Part shown: piece after piece, positions 1-11,391 of the stretch
Layout of the letters: each line of letters opens with the position of its first letter
How positions within the stretch are numbered: position 1 is the stretch's first letter
Source of the DNA: Trichoplax adhaerens
Lineage: Eukaryota > Placozoa > Uniplacotomia > Trichoplacea > Trichoplacidae
NCBI RefSeq assembly: GCF_000150275.1
Contig: NW_002060946.1
Location: forward strand, 7,546,829-7,610,828
DNA: 64,000 nucleotides
Direction: 5' to 3'
Translations under genes and position numbers: made by a program
Notes under the pieces: generated by a model
Told to the model about the DNA's origin: nothing
Databases searched by the model: none
Seen by the model: the letters and a program-made list of their open reading frames with translations, nothing else

Positions 1-944
1 TAAGAGTATATACATGCAGTATACCGTATAATAAAGGAAGTTTTTTAAGATTAGTGTTTAACGTAAAAAACGAGGCATGTAAGTCTTTATGTACAGTAGT
101 ATACTAGTATAGGAAAATGTCCCTAATACAGTAGATATTGCTCCTTGTTACATGATTGAAGGGATTGATGTATTGATCGTACACTACTTTATCTTGTTGC
201 ACAGTTTTTTGCCACAGTAGTGTACAATCACTTGTAATTTAGAGCATTGTGATCAGTATAAATTTAAATAAATTCAATTTTAATATATGTTCTGAAATAT
301 ACACAAACACATAGATGTCACACACAAAGTCTTTTTATGTAGTATGGATTAACACGTTCACTGCCGCTGAAATTAGCTTTATTGCAACTTCATATTTGAA
401 GTAAAAAAATTAAAACTGCCTTTAATAACTTAAAACTGTGATTTACTTGTCAGATTTGTCATACTTTACATATATTCACTTGACGACCATAATTACTGAC
501 GATTTACCTATCATCAAATTTTGTTGATTAATTAGTATCTCATAATCGAGACTAAACTTTATTAAATGGTATTGGAAGTTGACAAATTATAAAACAGCTA
601 CACTAATATTATTTGCCGTTATACAGTAAATGTTGCAGCACCATGCACTTACCCATTACATAAAGCTACGTCTAATGTTATAGATAAAACATTATTAATA
701 ACAAATACCGAAATTTTATTACAGTATCTAACAAAAATTAAATAACTATTTGTCCTTGAGCTCTTTTCGCCACAAAATTGAATAAAAATTGTGTTAAAAT
801 ACCGATATATATTGCTGTAATCTTTGAATACAGTCTAGAATTTGCAACTATTACTCTCACTCAGCAGACCGCAATACAAGAAAGTAAGACACTGTCTTAC
901 TTTGCAATATTATTTACGTTTAATAGTATCTTTCAGGTATTTCA
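1..944. other. AT-rich stretch, no gene seen
   Basis: No open frame with recognisable protein similarity and no RNA gene could be found on either strand. It lies downstream (in the minus sense) of a decayed scramblase exon copy. Confidence 0.6.
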
Positions 945-1277
945 GTAGCACTACTTCGTATATGTAGCAGCACTAGGTTGATATAATGTTACTTGATTTA
1001 TTTAAAATGGTGCTAGATTATTCATCATTAAGGGCGGGTTCGCCATAGATTAATTAGCTACATACGGTGGATTGTAGGCAAGCGCTTGTTGAATAATCGG
1101 AAGGGAACGAGGAGGAGGAAGATTATAATTATTATCAGTTGGCACAGGCTCTTTGGCATCTTGACCAGTGGCTTGTATGAAGAATACTTCTAGCTGTACG
1201 TGTCTATCTTCACTTCTCCAATTGCAGATATTAATTAATGCTGATTTTAGATTCGACTTTTTGATTTGAACAAGCAA
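945..1277 (-). pseudogene. Decayed copy of phospholipid scramblase first exon
   Basis: Read on the minus strand, this segment matches the 5' leader and first exon of scramblase A (about 15782-16150) almost base for base in places. The shared peptide pieces include QIKKSNLKS, EPVPTDNNYN and the proline-rich stretch leading to NPP. The copy has short indels, in-frame stops and no downstream exons, so it cannot encode a scramblase. It has the same orientation as gene A and stops being recognisable near 945, before the conserved scramblase domain. It is best read as a partial segmental duplication. A lineage-specific short proline-rich protein is possible but has no support. Confidence 0.75.
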
Positions 1278-1715
1278 TCAAATACACAATAAAAAAACAG
1301 TACATATCAAATCGCTCGGTTGAAAGCTACTCGTCTTTAGCGATATTGGAACCCTAAATTGGCTCTTAAAGTTTTTCAGGGATTTAAATTTAGCTAAAAT
1401 TACACTTAAGCAGACCCTTACAACCTTGAGTAATTGGCACTTGATGTTTCAATTTTATTTTACTTTTGCTGCCGTATTGAATTATAACATTACAATTGTA
1501 ATAACAACAATAATAATATCAATAACAGGCAGTAAAGTCAATACATTAAACGAAATGTATTTAAGAAGTGCCGAGATGAGAGTATACTAAACTTCGTATG
1601 TTTTAGCTCGGGAAACTATAGATTATATAGGATTAGAAATTTACTTCTCTGGGCAATGTCATACTATATCCTGCGTTATTATATTAGTACTATACTTTGT
1701 GCCGTCGGTCTACAT

Positions 1716-1927
1716 NNNNNNNNNNNNNNNNNNNNNNNNNNNNNNNNNNNNNNNNNNNNNNNNNNNNNNNNNNNNNNNNNNNNNNNNNNNNNNNNNNNNN
1801 NNNNNNNNNNNNNNNNNNNNNNNNNNNNNNNNNNNNNNNNNNNNNNNNNNNNNNNNNNNNNNNNNNNNNNNNNNNNNNNNNNNNNNNNNNNNNNNNNNNN
1901 NNNNNNNNNNNNNNNNNNNNNNNNNNN
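1716..1927. other. Assembly gap (212 N)
   Basis: A run of N interrupts the sequence. It lies directly before the first copy of a tandem duplication (1928-2188), which is probably why assembly failed here. Any frame running across it is an artefact. Confidence 0.99.
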
Positions 1928-2188
1928 TGCGTCGTCAAAATATCAATCGGCATTCTATAACGGCTCCATTAATCTGTACTCTCAGGGATGCTCATCAGTG
2001 AATAAGTGATTGCAACTTCAACTACAGATTCGATAAAAATGATAATGTAAGCATCGTATAATTTCTTAGTCAAGAATCGACTTTGTCAACCTTTGAATCA
2101 TCAAAATATCAATTGGCATTCTATAACGGCTCTATTAATCTATATTCTCAGGGGATGCTCATCAGTGAATAAGTGATTGCAACTTCAG
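1928..2188. repeat. Tandem duplication beside the gap
   Basis: About 90 bp at 1930-2018 recur at 2099-2188 with roughly ten differences (both contain gatgctcatcagtgaataag). The spacing is about 170 bp. The second copy runs into the stop-codon end of scramblase C, so the repeat includes its 3' flank. More copies may be hidden in the gap. Confidence 0.85.
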
Positions 2189-2508
2189 CGATGCATAAAG
2201 CGATGAGAATAATTAGCTTCAGCAGTATGATGCATTCGATTACGGTATTGAGTGTAGCCAGTGCTACTTGAATGGCCATAGCGGTTATGGGCCATTCGAT
2301 TAAACTGAAATTTCGCAATCAGTAAATGATCCTAGATATATTGAAGCGAAATTTTAAGAATTATTTCATACTACAATTTCTTGTAGCAGTTCGCACTACT
2401 CTAACGAACAGCTTAAAAGGACAGATAGAACGATAATTATAATACTTACCAGTATAGTTGCAAATCCGACGAGCATAGCTTTGAGATTAGGATGCAGATC
2501 CATCGGGA
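2185..2508 (-). pseudogene. Last two exons of a third phospholipid scramblase (gene C), 5' part missing
   Basis: Two minus-strand exons are intact: 2508-2450 (59 nt, PMDLHPNLKAMLVGFATIL, ending at a perfect GTAAGT donor) and 2304-2185 (120 nt, FNRMAHNRYGHSSSTGYTQY onward to TGA). The first has exactly the length and phase of the matching exons in genes A (13344-13286) and B (9377-9319). It encodes the conserved PLDLDVKMKA-like segment and start of the C-terminal membrane helix. The final exon encodes a His/Arg-rich tail longer than the paralogues' 15 codons. Upstream, 2720-2620 holds a weak candidate (minus-strand reading GTEIGSMGN...WKSIVRES) for the preceding exon, but it lacks a good donor. 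Beyond 2856 an inverted duplication begins, so the gene is truncated or its 5' exons lie elsewhere. Confidence 0.7.
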
Positions 2509-2855
2509 CTAAGACAAAGTTATTAAGAAAAAATTGGCGTTAAAGGAACTACTATATATTTTAATTATGATAGTTTTTAGAAGACATAACACTAGAAATG
2601 CCATATTTATGCTTCACTCGATTCTCGTACAATTGACTTCCATATCGCATTGATATCTTTCCATAGTAGGGAAATATTTCCCATACTGCCAATTTCTGTA
2701 CCACTTTTAGAAATAATCTAGCGTTTAAAATGTGCGGTTATAATCATTAATTTTGGAAATTAAAAGCCGAGATATAAATGTAGAAGTCTAGATGGTCCAA
2801 TGAGTAGTTTGTGCTTAACATTATCGTGACGAATGTGATGATAATCTTGTCAATC

Positions 2856-3548
2856 TTGTCCGTAATCTTAATATAAATTATTATAATGATATATTATTTT
2901 GGATTTTAACAGGACTACATGCTATTTCAGCGAGTTATGGCTAATAATAATCGTCGTTAGTTATAGTCGACTTGATTTAATATAACATAATTGACTATAC
3001 TTAGTGCAATGAATGTAAAGATTATTTTATAATTGCATATAAGCTCGAAACAGGTCATTACTGCACATAGTATACGGTGCATTATATCCTCTTTTAAATT
3101 TATTTACCGGTATTACATGAGGTAACTCTAATGTGACGTATTTCATGATGTAATTAGTATAGTTTCACAGATAAATATTGTAAAGTCCATCTGCATTGGT
3201 ACTCCCTCTTAACGGAACGCTCTTAGTTGATTAATTAATTCCTAGCGTATAGATGTCTCACGAACGAAAGCTGATATTAAGACATATTCTTTGCCAGCTA
3301 CGAAATTCTACGATTTAACTAAAATCTTCTTAGTAGCGTAGATTGTATCAGGACATGTAATAATTAATTAATTGGCAGAGTAAGGAGTAAGAATATAAGA
3401 TCTATGAGTTTGGGTATGAAGCTTAACATGAAGAGGAATGCTTTAATACAATGTATAAGAGCTTCAAATTACCCAACTTGAAGTTTAATAACGGATACAC
3501 TCTCGACGCTATCAATCGTACCTAATTTGTAGCAACAGTTCGTCATAC
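2856..3548 (+). repeat. Inverted duplication, arm 1 (copy of scramblase A 3' end)
   Basis: This segment is the near-identical reverse complement of 12557-13242. It carries, on the plus strand, a copy of the terminal exon of scramblase A at 2913-2960. The acceptor (ttttaacag), the reading DYMLFQRVMANNNRR and the TAG stop are all preserved. No preceding exon lies upstream in plus orientation, so this exon copy is an orphan. The arm ends about 17 bp from the broken GPCR at 3565. Confidence 0.93.
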
Positions 3549-3564
3549 CAATAGCATATAATAG

Positions 3565-4314
3565 CTAAAATTCGAATACTATACTAGCATTATCTAGGAG
3601 TTGAGAGTACCGATTTTGATTGAATATTGCATAAAACAATAAACCAATTACATAGGGTAACGATGATGACACCTGCACGATAGTTGCGATTATAAAAGTT
3701 CGGAGAACGCTCCTATTACGATAGTTTTTAGACTCAAAATCATTTATGACAGTACTATTATCGGATATTTGATTGTATAGTCGAATGCCAATACGCCTAT
3801 AATTTCTTCGCTTGACCAATATCGGAATCGTATAGATAAGCAGCAATGTACAAGAAGAATAGATAACATTAAAAGTATAACCATATGGATAGCTAGCATC
3901 ACAGGATCTCATTTTAAAATTATATGATCCAGCTAGAAATATAGTTAAAGCACATACTACACTGATTAACAACGATAATATGATAATGCTTGTACAGTGT
4001 TCAGGTATTACCGAATTTCGAATTGTTAGAGGAATTGTAACAAATTTTAATCGATAAATGCTTATTACTGTTAAGCTTAAAACGGATACATTAGTTGATG
4101 CAGTATAAATTCTTTGTGATATTTTACGTATGACATCACCTGTAAATTTAGACATAGGCTCACCAGCCAGTGCAATGATAGCAAAAATAAATATCTGGAT
4201 AGAAGAAATAATATCAGATTTTGAAACATTTGTGATAAAATCATAAGACTTTTCTTGCAGATTTTGAGCCGACACCAGAATTACTACTAGAATACTATTA
4301 CTGACAAATGTCAC
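3565..4314 (-). pseudogene. Truncated rhodopsin-type GPCR (TM1-TM6, no TM7)
   Basis: This 249-residue frame has the hydrophobic pattern of a class A GPCR. A TM1-like NSILVVILV lies at about residues 6-15, TM2 at 37-52, TM3 at 70-93, TM4 at 107-128, TM5 at 147-168 and TM6 at 203-231. TM3 reads NVSVLSLTVISIYRLKFV, as in peptide or amine receptors, but the DRY motif is replaced by YRL. The frame stops after extracellular loop 3. TM7 and its NPxxY motif are absent, and the extracellular N-terminus is missing. Rhodopsin-family receptors usually need about 300 residues or more. The stop lies next to the edge of the inverted duplication, which suggests that the rearrangement removed the 3' end. A spliced gene with further exons is possible but none was seen. 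The ligand class cannot be told. Confidence 0.7.
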
Positions 4315-6271
4315 TGTTCAAAAAAGATACTGTATAATCATGTTACACAGTAAAGCACCATCCATGTTAATGAAGTAGATTTCGTTATGTAGCTATACGC
4401 GGTGAGTAGTAATTATGAATATCAAACAGATTACGTTTAGATTTTACCGTATTAACGGAAGGCTAAACTATCTACAGTAATGAAGACAAGACTGCATTTT
4501 TCTTTATATCCAATACCATAACATGTTTAGTTATCCTCACAATTAGTGAACATCAATTCATAAATACTACGCATCATGCAGTATTCAAAAAATCGACTGT
4601 TACTACTATTCAAGAATGGCTAATATTGGCAATCAACATTTTCTAAAATTATCGACGTTATTGTATCCAATATTAGTGACCCAAGTATATCATTGCTACG
4701 GAGCAAATTACTGCACATCTTAATTAAGTACAGTCTTATCCCTGTGTGACCGTAAGTAGTACAGAATTACCACACAGTAGACCTCCGGGTGTAGTGGAGA
4801 TAGGAATAAGTAATCTATTAATTTAGAGTAGCAGTTCGCAAGTTAAGCTTGTGACAATCACATATAGTCATCAACTTAATCAAATATAAGGCGACTCTCA
4901 ATAGATGTTACAACTTTGTACGACTTCGGCGTTTTTACTAGCAAGATATTTTTAGTACAATTTATGCTTATTAAAATATATAATTTTCCTTATTACTATT
5001 GACCACTATTAAAATCGTGTTTTCTTTGAAAAATATTGAAAAATCTTCTAAACTTGCACCCTCAGTAAGTATTTTTAAATAAATAACGACATCAATAAAA
5101 GAAACAATAATATTATATGTACTAATTGAGAAAATAATTGTAAATAGTGGTCATTTGCATTTAGTATTTTTAAATTATAATAGGCTGCTGAGGCAAAGCA
5201 TTTGGGTTATGATGATTTATTTATGGTCTTGACAAATGGAATTGGCGAGCCACTTTATAGTGATTGACTGTAATACGCAGAACAAAGCTGAATATTAGAT
5301 AATATAATCAGAAAGCCAAATTTATATATTCAAGCTCAGCTATTTACATTACGCTATATGCGAGTATATAAATATCTAACTTAATAAATGCATGCACACT
5401 TCCAAGCACTACACACGAAAATTGAAATACTATACCCTGTTGAAGCATGGAGAACTAATTATATTAAAATGTGCAACCGTTGTATTCCACAGTAGAGTAT
5501 ATTAAGCATTCTGATAATAATTAAAAAATTTTACTTCGATATTAAGCTCATGGTGCACCAAAAATGTTTCGATATTGTACACGTTATTGTAAAAAACTCC
5601 TCTGATATGTAAACTAAGAAAGAGTCTGTAATACAAGAATCTTAACTATTCTGTTTATCCAACCTGAATCTAATTCTGACAAAATAATTGTCTCAAATCA
5701 AGATAGAATTAAAAATAGCTTTCATAATAGAGTTGAAAAAGTAAAATAATGATGAATTGTTTTTAAAATTCTAATTTTAGAGTAGCCTGAGCTCTGGAAA
5801 GGTAGAATAAACACCAATAGCTTGTCTGTGGTTCTAAAATACTTTAAATTTAATCTATTTTAATGATTTTGCAATAAAGTTGCATACGATCAGACGTGAG
5901 CCATCGAATAGAATACTTCATTTCAAATCCATGTATTTTACCAAACGAATCAATTAACTTAAAAATATCATTCCTGCTGTATTGATGCTTCATAACTTGC
6001 GAACTACCGTGAATGATTATAGTGGATATTGGCGGTTAAGTACATATAGTATAAAAGATAATATTTTAGTGGCGACCTATCTTTATTTTAACTAATGAGT
6101 TTAGTACCTCAAAACGACGTTACTGAATTGAAAATTACTAGTGTACGATACAAAATAAATATCACACTACTGTACAGTAAGTATTACACGCTGATATCTA
6201 TTATATTGAAATAATTTTGTCCCTGTATTCGTGTGTAATTTTTAGTACATACTGAAAGTAAAACATTGAAG
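4315..6271. other. AT-rich stretch, no gene seen
   Basis: No convincing coding frame or RNA gene was recognised between the truncated GPCR and the gypsy remnant. Decayed transposon sequence upstream of 6272 would be expected but could not be recognised. Confidence 0.5.
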
Positions 6272-6442
6272 TATACTAGCAGGAAATTAACTGAAGCCGA
6301 AAAGAATTATTCTACGGTAGAGAAAGAGTATCTAGCAGTGATTTGGGGAATAAGAACTTTCTGAGTGTATCTGGGAGGACGTCCCTTTACAATTATTACT
6401 GACCATCAACCCCTGTTGTAGCTACATAATCCAGTAGCCTGA
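6272..6442 (+). mobile_element. Ty3/gypsy retrotransposon remnant (RNase H segment of Pol)
   Basis: The plus-strand reading contains a typical gypsy RNase H segment: SRKLTEAEKNYSTVEKEYLA, then VIWGIRTF, then VYLGGRPFTIITDHQPLL. The sequence matches the family pattern SRxLxxxExNYSxxEKExLA...TDHxPL. Two in-frame stops interrupt it. A TGA at 6371-6373 sits where Arg is common and a TAG at 6419-6421 sits where Trp is common, both single-base changes. A third stop (TGA, 6440-6442) follows. Only about 57 codons remain, with no integrase and no LTR visible, so the element is dead. It ends about 12 bp before the next GPCR fragment. Confidence 0.85.
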
Positions 6443-6454
6443 CAGCATAGCCCA

Positions 6455-6997
6455 ATGTGTTCAATTGCTTCATTTTTAATTGGAATATCAAGCCTCAAAT
6501 CAACGTTTATCCTCTTCCTAGTTACTTTAGACAGATATTTATACTTATTGTATCCTTTCTGTCATATTTGTTTACCCTATACAGTAACTCGTGTTGCTTT
6601 AATATTACTCTCGTTGATTTCTGTAAGCTATGTAGGATTACCCGTTATCTTCGGTGTTAATCAAAACAAATCATTCCGTTTGCATGTAACTAATAGCGTA
6701 TGTATTCCAGGCAATATTGAAAACAGATATCTATTCATATGGTTAATATCATATCGCGCCATTACTTTCTTTGTGTAGATTGTAATAGCTATCATGTACA
6801 TTATAATAATGATTTCACAGACAAAGGCTCGTAAAGATGCTAAACGTCCACTTTTTAAAACTGACAAAATTGTTGGAGCTAAAATGATCACTATTGTAAT
6901 AACTGATCTTATTTGCTGGTTACCTATGTATGTGATATTGCTTAAGGCTGCAGTCGGATTGGGACTTGTGAAACTTATTATTATTATAATTAGTTGA
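6455..6997 (+). pseudogene. GPCR pseudogene, LGR/relaxin-receptor-like, with in-frame stop
   Basis: One reading frame spans TM3 to TM6 of a leucine-rich-repeat-type class A GPCR. TM3 ends in FLVTLDRYLYLLYPF with a good DRY motif. TM4 is VALILLSLISVSYVGLPVIF, followed by a loop Cys (SVCIPG). TM5 spans about 6740-6815. TM6 is KMITIVITDLICWLPMYVI, resembling the TD-x-x-CW-x-P signature of relaxin/LGR receptors. A TAG at 6776-6778 cuts TM5, and the same frame continues on its far side to 6997. TM1-2, TM7 and any ectodomain are absent. The subfamily call rests on the TM6 signature and is tentative. Confidence 0.75.
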
Positions 6998-9076
6998 AAT
7001 CACTGCAAATTTGAATACTTTTATAACGGTCGGTTTGATTAGCGAGTACTGTTTAACGTGATACAAGTCACAATGATGCAGCTTAAATTACTGGAAAGGT
7101 ATTATTTTATGTGATAATTGAGTTGAAATGCATGGAATAAATTAAGAAATTTCATGCGCTTTTTACAGAAAAAAATGAAATGTCTCCGTAATCTGACCAA
7201 TTAATATTTTAGAACTCTCTAGTTAGAAGGTACGCTTTGCACTACTCCAGTATACATGAAATAATGTATAAGAAATTGCATCAGCAAAATGTACTTTCAT
7301 ACCTTTTATTAACACTTTTGTATTTAATTTTGCGTACGATCATAATAAGTAGAAGCTATAGGTGGCAATATCAAAAAGTCACAGATAGCACTGAAACTCT
7401 TAATTATATCTATCTTTTTCTTTATAATCTAAATAAAAATCTAATACAATCGAGAGTTCTTGGCTTCACATCATCGATCTCTTGGATAGCTGCCACTAAA
7501 AAGACGGAGATCATTACGCACTATATCTATCGGACATCTTAATATCTACCGTCAATATTATGCTATATTGTAACTTATCGACCTTCAATAAACTGCTATA
7601 ATCGTATTCTATCGATCAGATATACTCTTACGAAATTATGAAGTGCTTATCTGATAATAACGATGAAATTTTATTCCGAGCGGTATTTCCACCTCGATAA
7701 GTACGGGTATCTTCAGCATTTATATTATCCGTAGTTTGGAAGCTAATGCATTAACAATGATTGATGAGTATCTGCAGTTCTTGTTTTCGCTAAGGCGTAG
7801 CGTATCTACTGTATGTTTTTATTGTTACTATAAGTTAGCGTATTTAATGGAGGGCATTTTATGCAGAGATTACGTATATAGTTCTTTCATAGAGATAGTT
7901 TACTAAATCGCAGAATGAAATAAGTTAATTTTAGATCATTTTTCCTAAGTTAATTAACAATTAATGTTAATAATAAGTATTTAGAATAGTTATACATAAA
8001 ATATTCACTATAATAATAAATCTTTATATACAATCAGCGCCTAATTTTAAATTGTTGAAATTGATCATGGTCCTGTGATCAAATTAAGAGCTAGCTTACC
8101 TTAAATAAGTGGCAGTACATATCGTTAGCAAATTATTTGTGCAAGTTTAGTTTATCTGTAACTATATAATATCTAGTCATAGATAAAAGATATTGAAAAT
8201 TTGTAGCCACAATTTCTCTCTAAAATCAGTGTTATAAGGTCGTCATATTAAATGTTATACATGTTAACATTATCCTATATTCTGTACAACAAAAGCTGCT
8301 TATAGTTTAGAAATTGTAGGGCATACATAGTGGTGAAATAATGCAAGTATATTAAAAAAACCGTGTTGGTTAAAAATATTAATCAGTAAAGAGCAGCTAC
8401 TTTTATAAATTCATTACTGTATCCAGTCAAGTTAAGGCTCTATTATAAAATACTGCTAAGTCGCATTTTACTTCAGTAATTTCAACTAGCCTATTCTACA
8501 ACTAAGTTGTCATATTATAAGAATTACAAGTAATAAAATCTTTTATCTATAATGTAGACCTCTAAGATATCAAGATATACGTAAAAGTTAATGAGATATT
8601 AATCTTTTTAAAATTTTGTCTCTGACGACGTTTGGTGCCATTCTGCGATCACTTGTACATATTTTAGAGTAGGCATGACAAATTCTTTAGCCTTGGCAAG
8701 GTCTACTGTTGCTTAGTTGAATCCACTAGCTAGCATTAATTGTGAATTCTATAGCAATTTAATTAATCATTAAATTTGCTATTTAAAACATTTTAAATAA
8801 AATCATTATTAAGGCTGAAAGAGCACAGTAACAAATCTGATGTTCGAGCGTACGTATGCTGTCTAAGAAGCCAATATACGAAGATACCATTTCCTTTGTA
8901 CTAAAGTTACAAAAATTGAAGAAATTTTCAAATGATATGAATTCTAAATTGTTCACCAAACTTTTAGGTGTAAAGTAATGAATCTATGTGCAACGAGTGG
9001 GAATCTTCATGCATACTTTTAGCAACCTATACATTATTACTGTCATTTTCTTGATCAACGTATGCCATGAGTTAAT
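6998..9076. other. AT-rich stretch, no gene recognised
   Basis: A 101-codon plus-strand frame at 7237-7542 (Tyr/Ile-rich, no family recognised) is the only long one, and its composition looks like chance. No TM7 of the upstream GPCR fragment was found. Confidence 0.5.
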
Positions 9077-11391
9077 TTAACACTTTCTGCCTTGATCTTT
9101 TCTTTGAAAGCGTAGTAGGTCCTAATTTAGTAATTTAGTGAAATTATACGGTCTTAGTGTTAATATAAAGACATATATTACGTTAAAGTTTTATTACAAA
9201 TAGTGGTCCACGATACGGGCTAATAGTTATTTCTTAGCATTGATAGAATGTATGAATTAACAATATTTCAAGCCTCAAAAAGTATTCTAATGAATTATAA
9301 ACTACGAAAAATACATACTATTTGCAAACTTGCTGCTATCATTGTTGCTTTTAAATTAACGTCCAGATTCTTTGGAACTAGGTGATTCAATTACAAATAT
9401 TAAGAATAACTTGATTACTATTAGTAGGCGTTCCACTCTTGAGTAAATATGTACATCAAATGAAAGTTAATAGTATTAGCGATTGCGGTTAAATTTTCTC
9501 TGTATTAGTCAGTAATTTTTTAAACTACCGAATGATGCAGTTTACATTTAATAGGATAGAAGAATAAATGCAATTTACCATTAATTTCAATAAAATCTTC
9601 AGAAGGCAATCGCTGAGATCCAGACCAACTTTTTTTCATATTACCAATAACTCCATTATTTTCATGGCAAATTATCTGCATAAATGTAGTAAGTAAAGCT
9701 TGTTATTTCTAGCAATAACGATTATTAGTTAAAAATTACTTTAAACCGAGAAGGTTATTGTTATTATTACCTGAAAATCATAGAGTTTTGGGCCCGTAAT
9801 GCAAGAGCAAATTCCTAATGGCCCTCGTATACGGATTAATTTATTTCCCGTTCCATCGAGCACGTCATAACTTGGGCCCATTCCAGTTCTACCATAAATT
9901 AAATTGAACAACATTAAATTCCCGTTGCATACGGTGTTTGTCTGAAAATGTAAATGTTTTGACCTTATTTATGAATTTTAATACATTTACGCCTTATTTC
10001 AAATGATGATAGCGGCAAAATTAAAAAAAAAATAGGTTGATTATACTGTACTAACCTTCGAACGTATGCAATAGCTCCACTTGATGGCACTTGTATAGTC
10101 AACTGCTGTTGGATTGGATCTTTGCGGCAAACACAATGTGGGAGAGGAGCTTTTTTTATATGGATTATCTCCTTTTCTGATCCATCTCTAAGTGTAATAC
10201 TAATTGGGCGACCTGAATTATTAGAACGTCTTGGCTGTCTCTCTAAAGAAAATAAATCAATCTTCGAACGTTATGGTTCATGGAATATTATTATTATCTT
10301 GATCAATTTAGGAAGGCTATTGCAGTATTATGCCGTTGTAACTATTAATTTGCACAGGCTTCTAAGTAAGGATGATAGATGTGCTTGGTAATTCGCTTCA
10401 GCAATTAATTTAATGCATAGACTTAAAAATCATTCATACCTGCCACAGCAATATATATTAATTGGCCTTGCTTATTTAAAACGTTATACATATCAGCGGT
10501 ATCTAATATTGAAAGAAAGATACATGCCATGCATTTAAATCATGGATGATATCATTTCAACTGGTTATTTCAATTCATACCTCCCACCTCTCCTAATTGT
10601 TGGCGTATTAAAATTTGATCGAGATAGACCAAATACTCGAAACCTGAAAGACAATGTATGGGTGTTTCTGGAAACGGCATCCATTCGTTCGGCAGTTGTA
10701 TCTGCTCGCTTACATTGACTGATTGTTGATTTAAAATAGGAGGGTAAGGATAACTTGACTGTTGGGTATTAGTCCCTGCATATCCAGAATCGTTTGGCGG
10801 CTGTAGGGTTGCATTTGCTTGACTAATGATACTAGGCTCATGCATCGAAGAGGGTTGCGTACTATCATAATTTTGATTGCTTATTTGAGATATCGCAGGA
10901 TCTACCGCTCGTTGCATCACTGGCTGTTGATTGTTACCTCCTTGTGTTTGAGATATCTCAGGATCTACCGCTTGTTGCATCACTAGTTGTTGATTGTTGC
11001 CTCCTTGTGGTGGTTGATTTGCCAAACATTGAAGATAATTACTAGTTTGCTGCGATTCTTGACCAATCTGACCATGATATTGGGATTGATTTAGATTTGA
11101 TTGCGAAACACCTGGTGACTGAGGAATGACTAGTAGGGGACGATTTTGTTTCTGTACTAGAAATGATTGAGCAATAGCTCCTTGCTGAATGATTACAGGT
11201 TGGGCGCTGCCTAGTTGCGTAGCCGGTACACTGTCTACGGGTTGTGTATTTAGTGGTTGGGAAATTAAGATAGGCTGAAGATTGGGCTGATGTTGAACTG
11301 GAATTGCTCGTGCATAAGACTGTTGTGGTAGGATCGTGGCCTGAGGTTCTGAGCTATAATTTTGTATGGATGATGATTGCGGAAGAACTAT
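9077..11391 (-). CDS. Phospholipid scramblase-like protein (gene B), 5' end uncertain
   Basis: Seven minus-strand exons join in frame: 11391-10581 (start unknown), 10502-10440, 10242-10056, 9888-9771, 9675-9579, 9377-9319 and 9121-9077. Phases and sizes match gene A. The first holds a Gln/Pro-rich region and the scramblase opening GFEYLVYLDQILIRQQL. The next give NKQGQLIYIAVA, RPISITLRDGSEKEI, QLTIQVPSSGAIAYV, YDVLDGTGNKLIRIRGPLG and VGSI-like IGNMKKSWSG. The end gives PKNLDVNLKATMIAASLQI (membrane helix) and DLLRFQRKDQGRKC. Family members move phospholipids between leaflets or act in nucleus and signalling. The Cys-rich palmitoylation cluster seen in gene A is reduced here to PHCVCRK, so membrane anchoring may differ. 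No ATG opens this frame directly after the stop at 11392. The intact splice frame argues for function, the broken leader against. Confidence 0.72.
10888..11013 (-). repeat. 63 bp in-frame tandem duplication in scramblase B
   Basis: Two copies of 63 bp (21 codons) encode GGNNQQxVMQxAVDPxISQ blocks. Because the period is a multiple of three, the frame is kept. The copies differ at several positions. Confidence 0.85.

Noticed and set aside
1656..2009. Several 87-117 codon frames around 1656-2009
   Set aside because: They consist mainly of translated N from the assembly gap.
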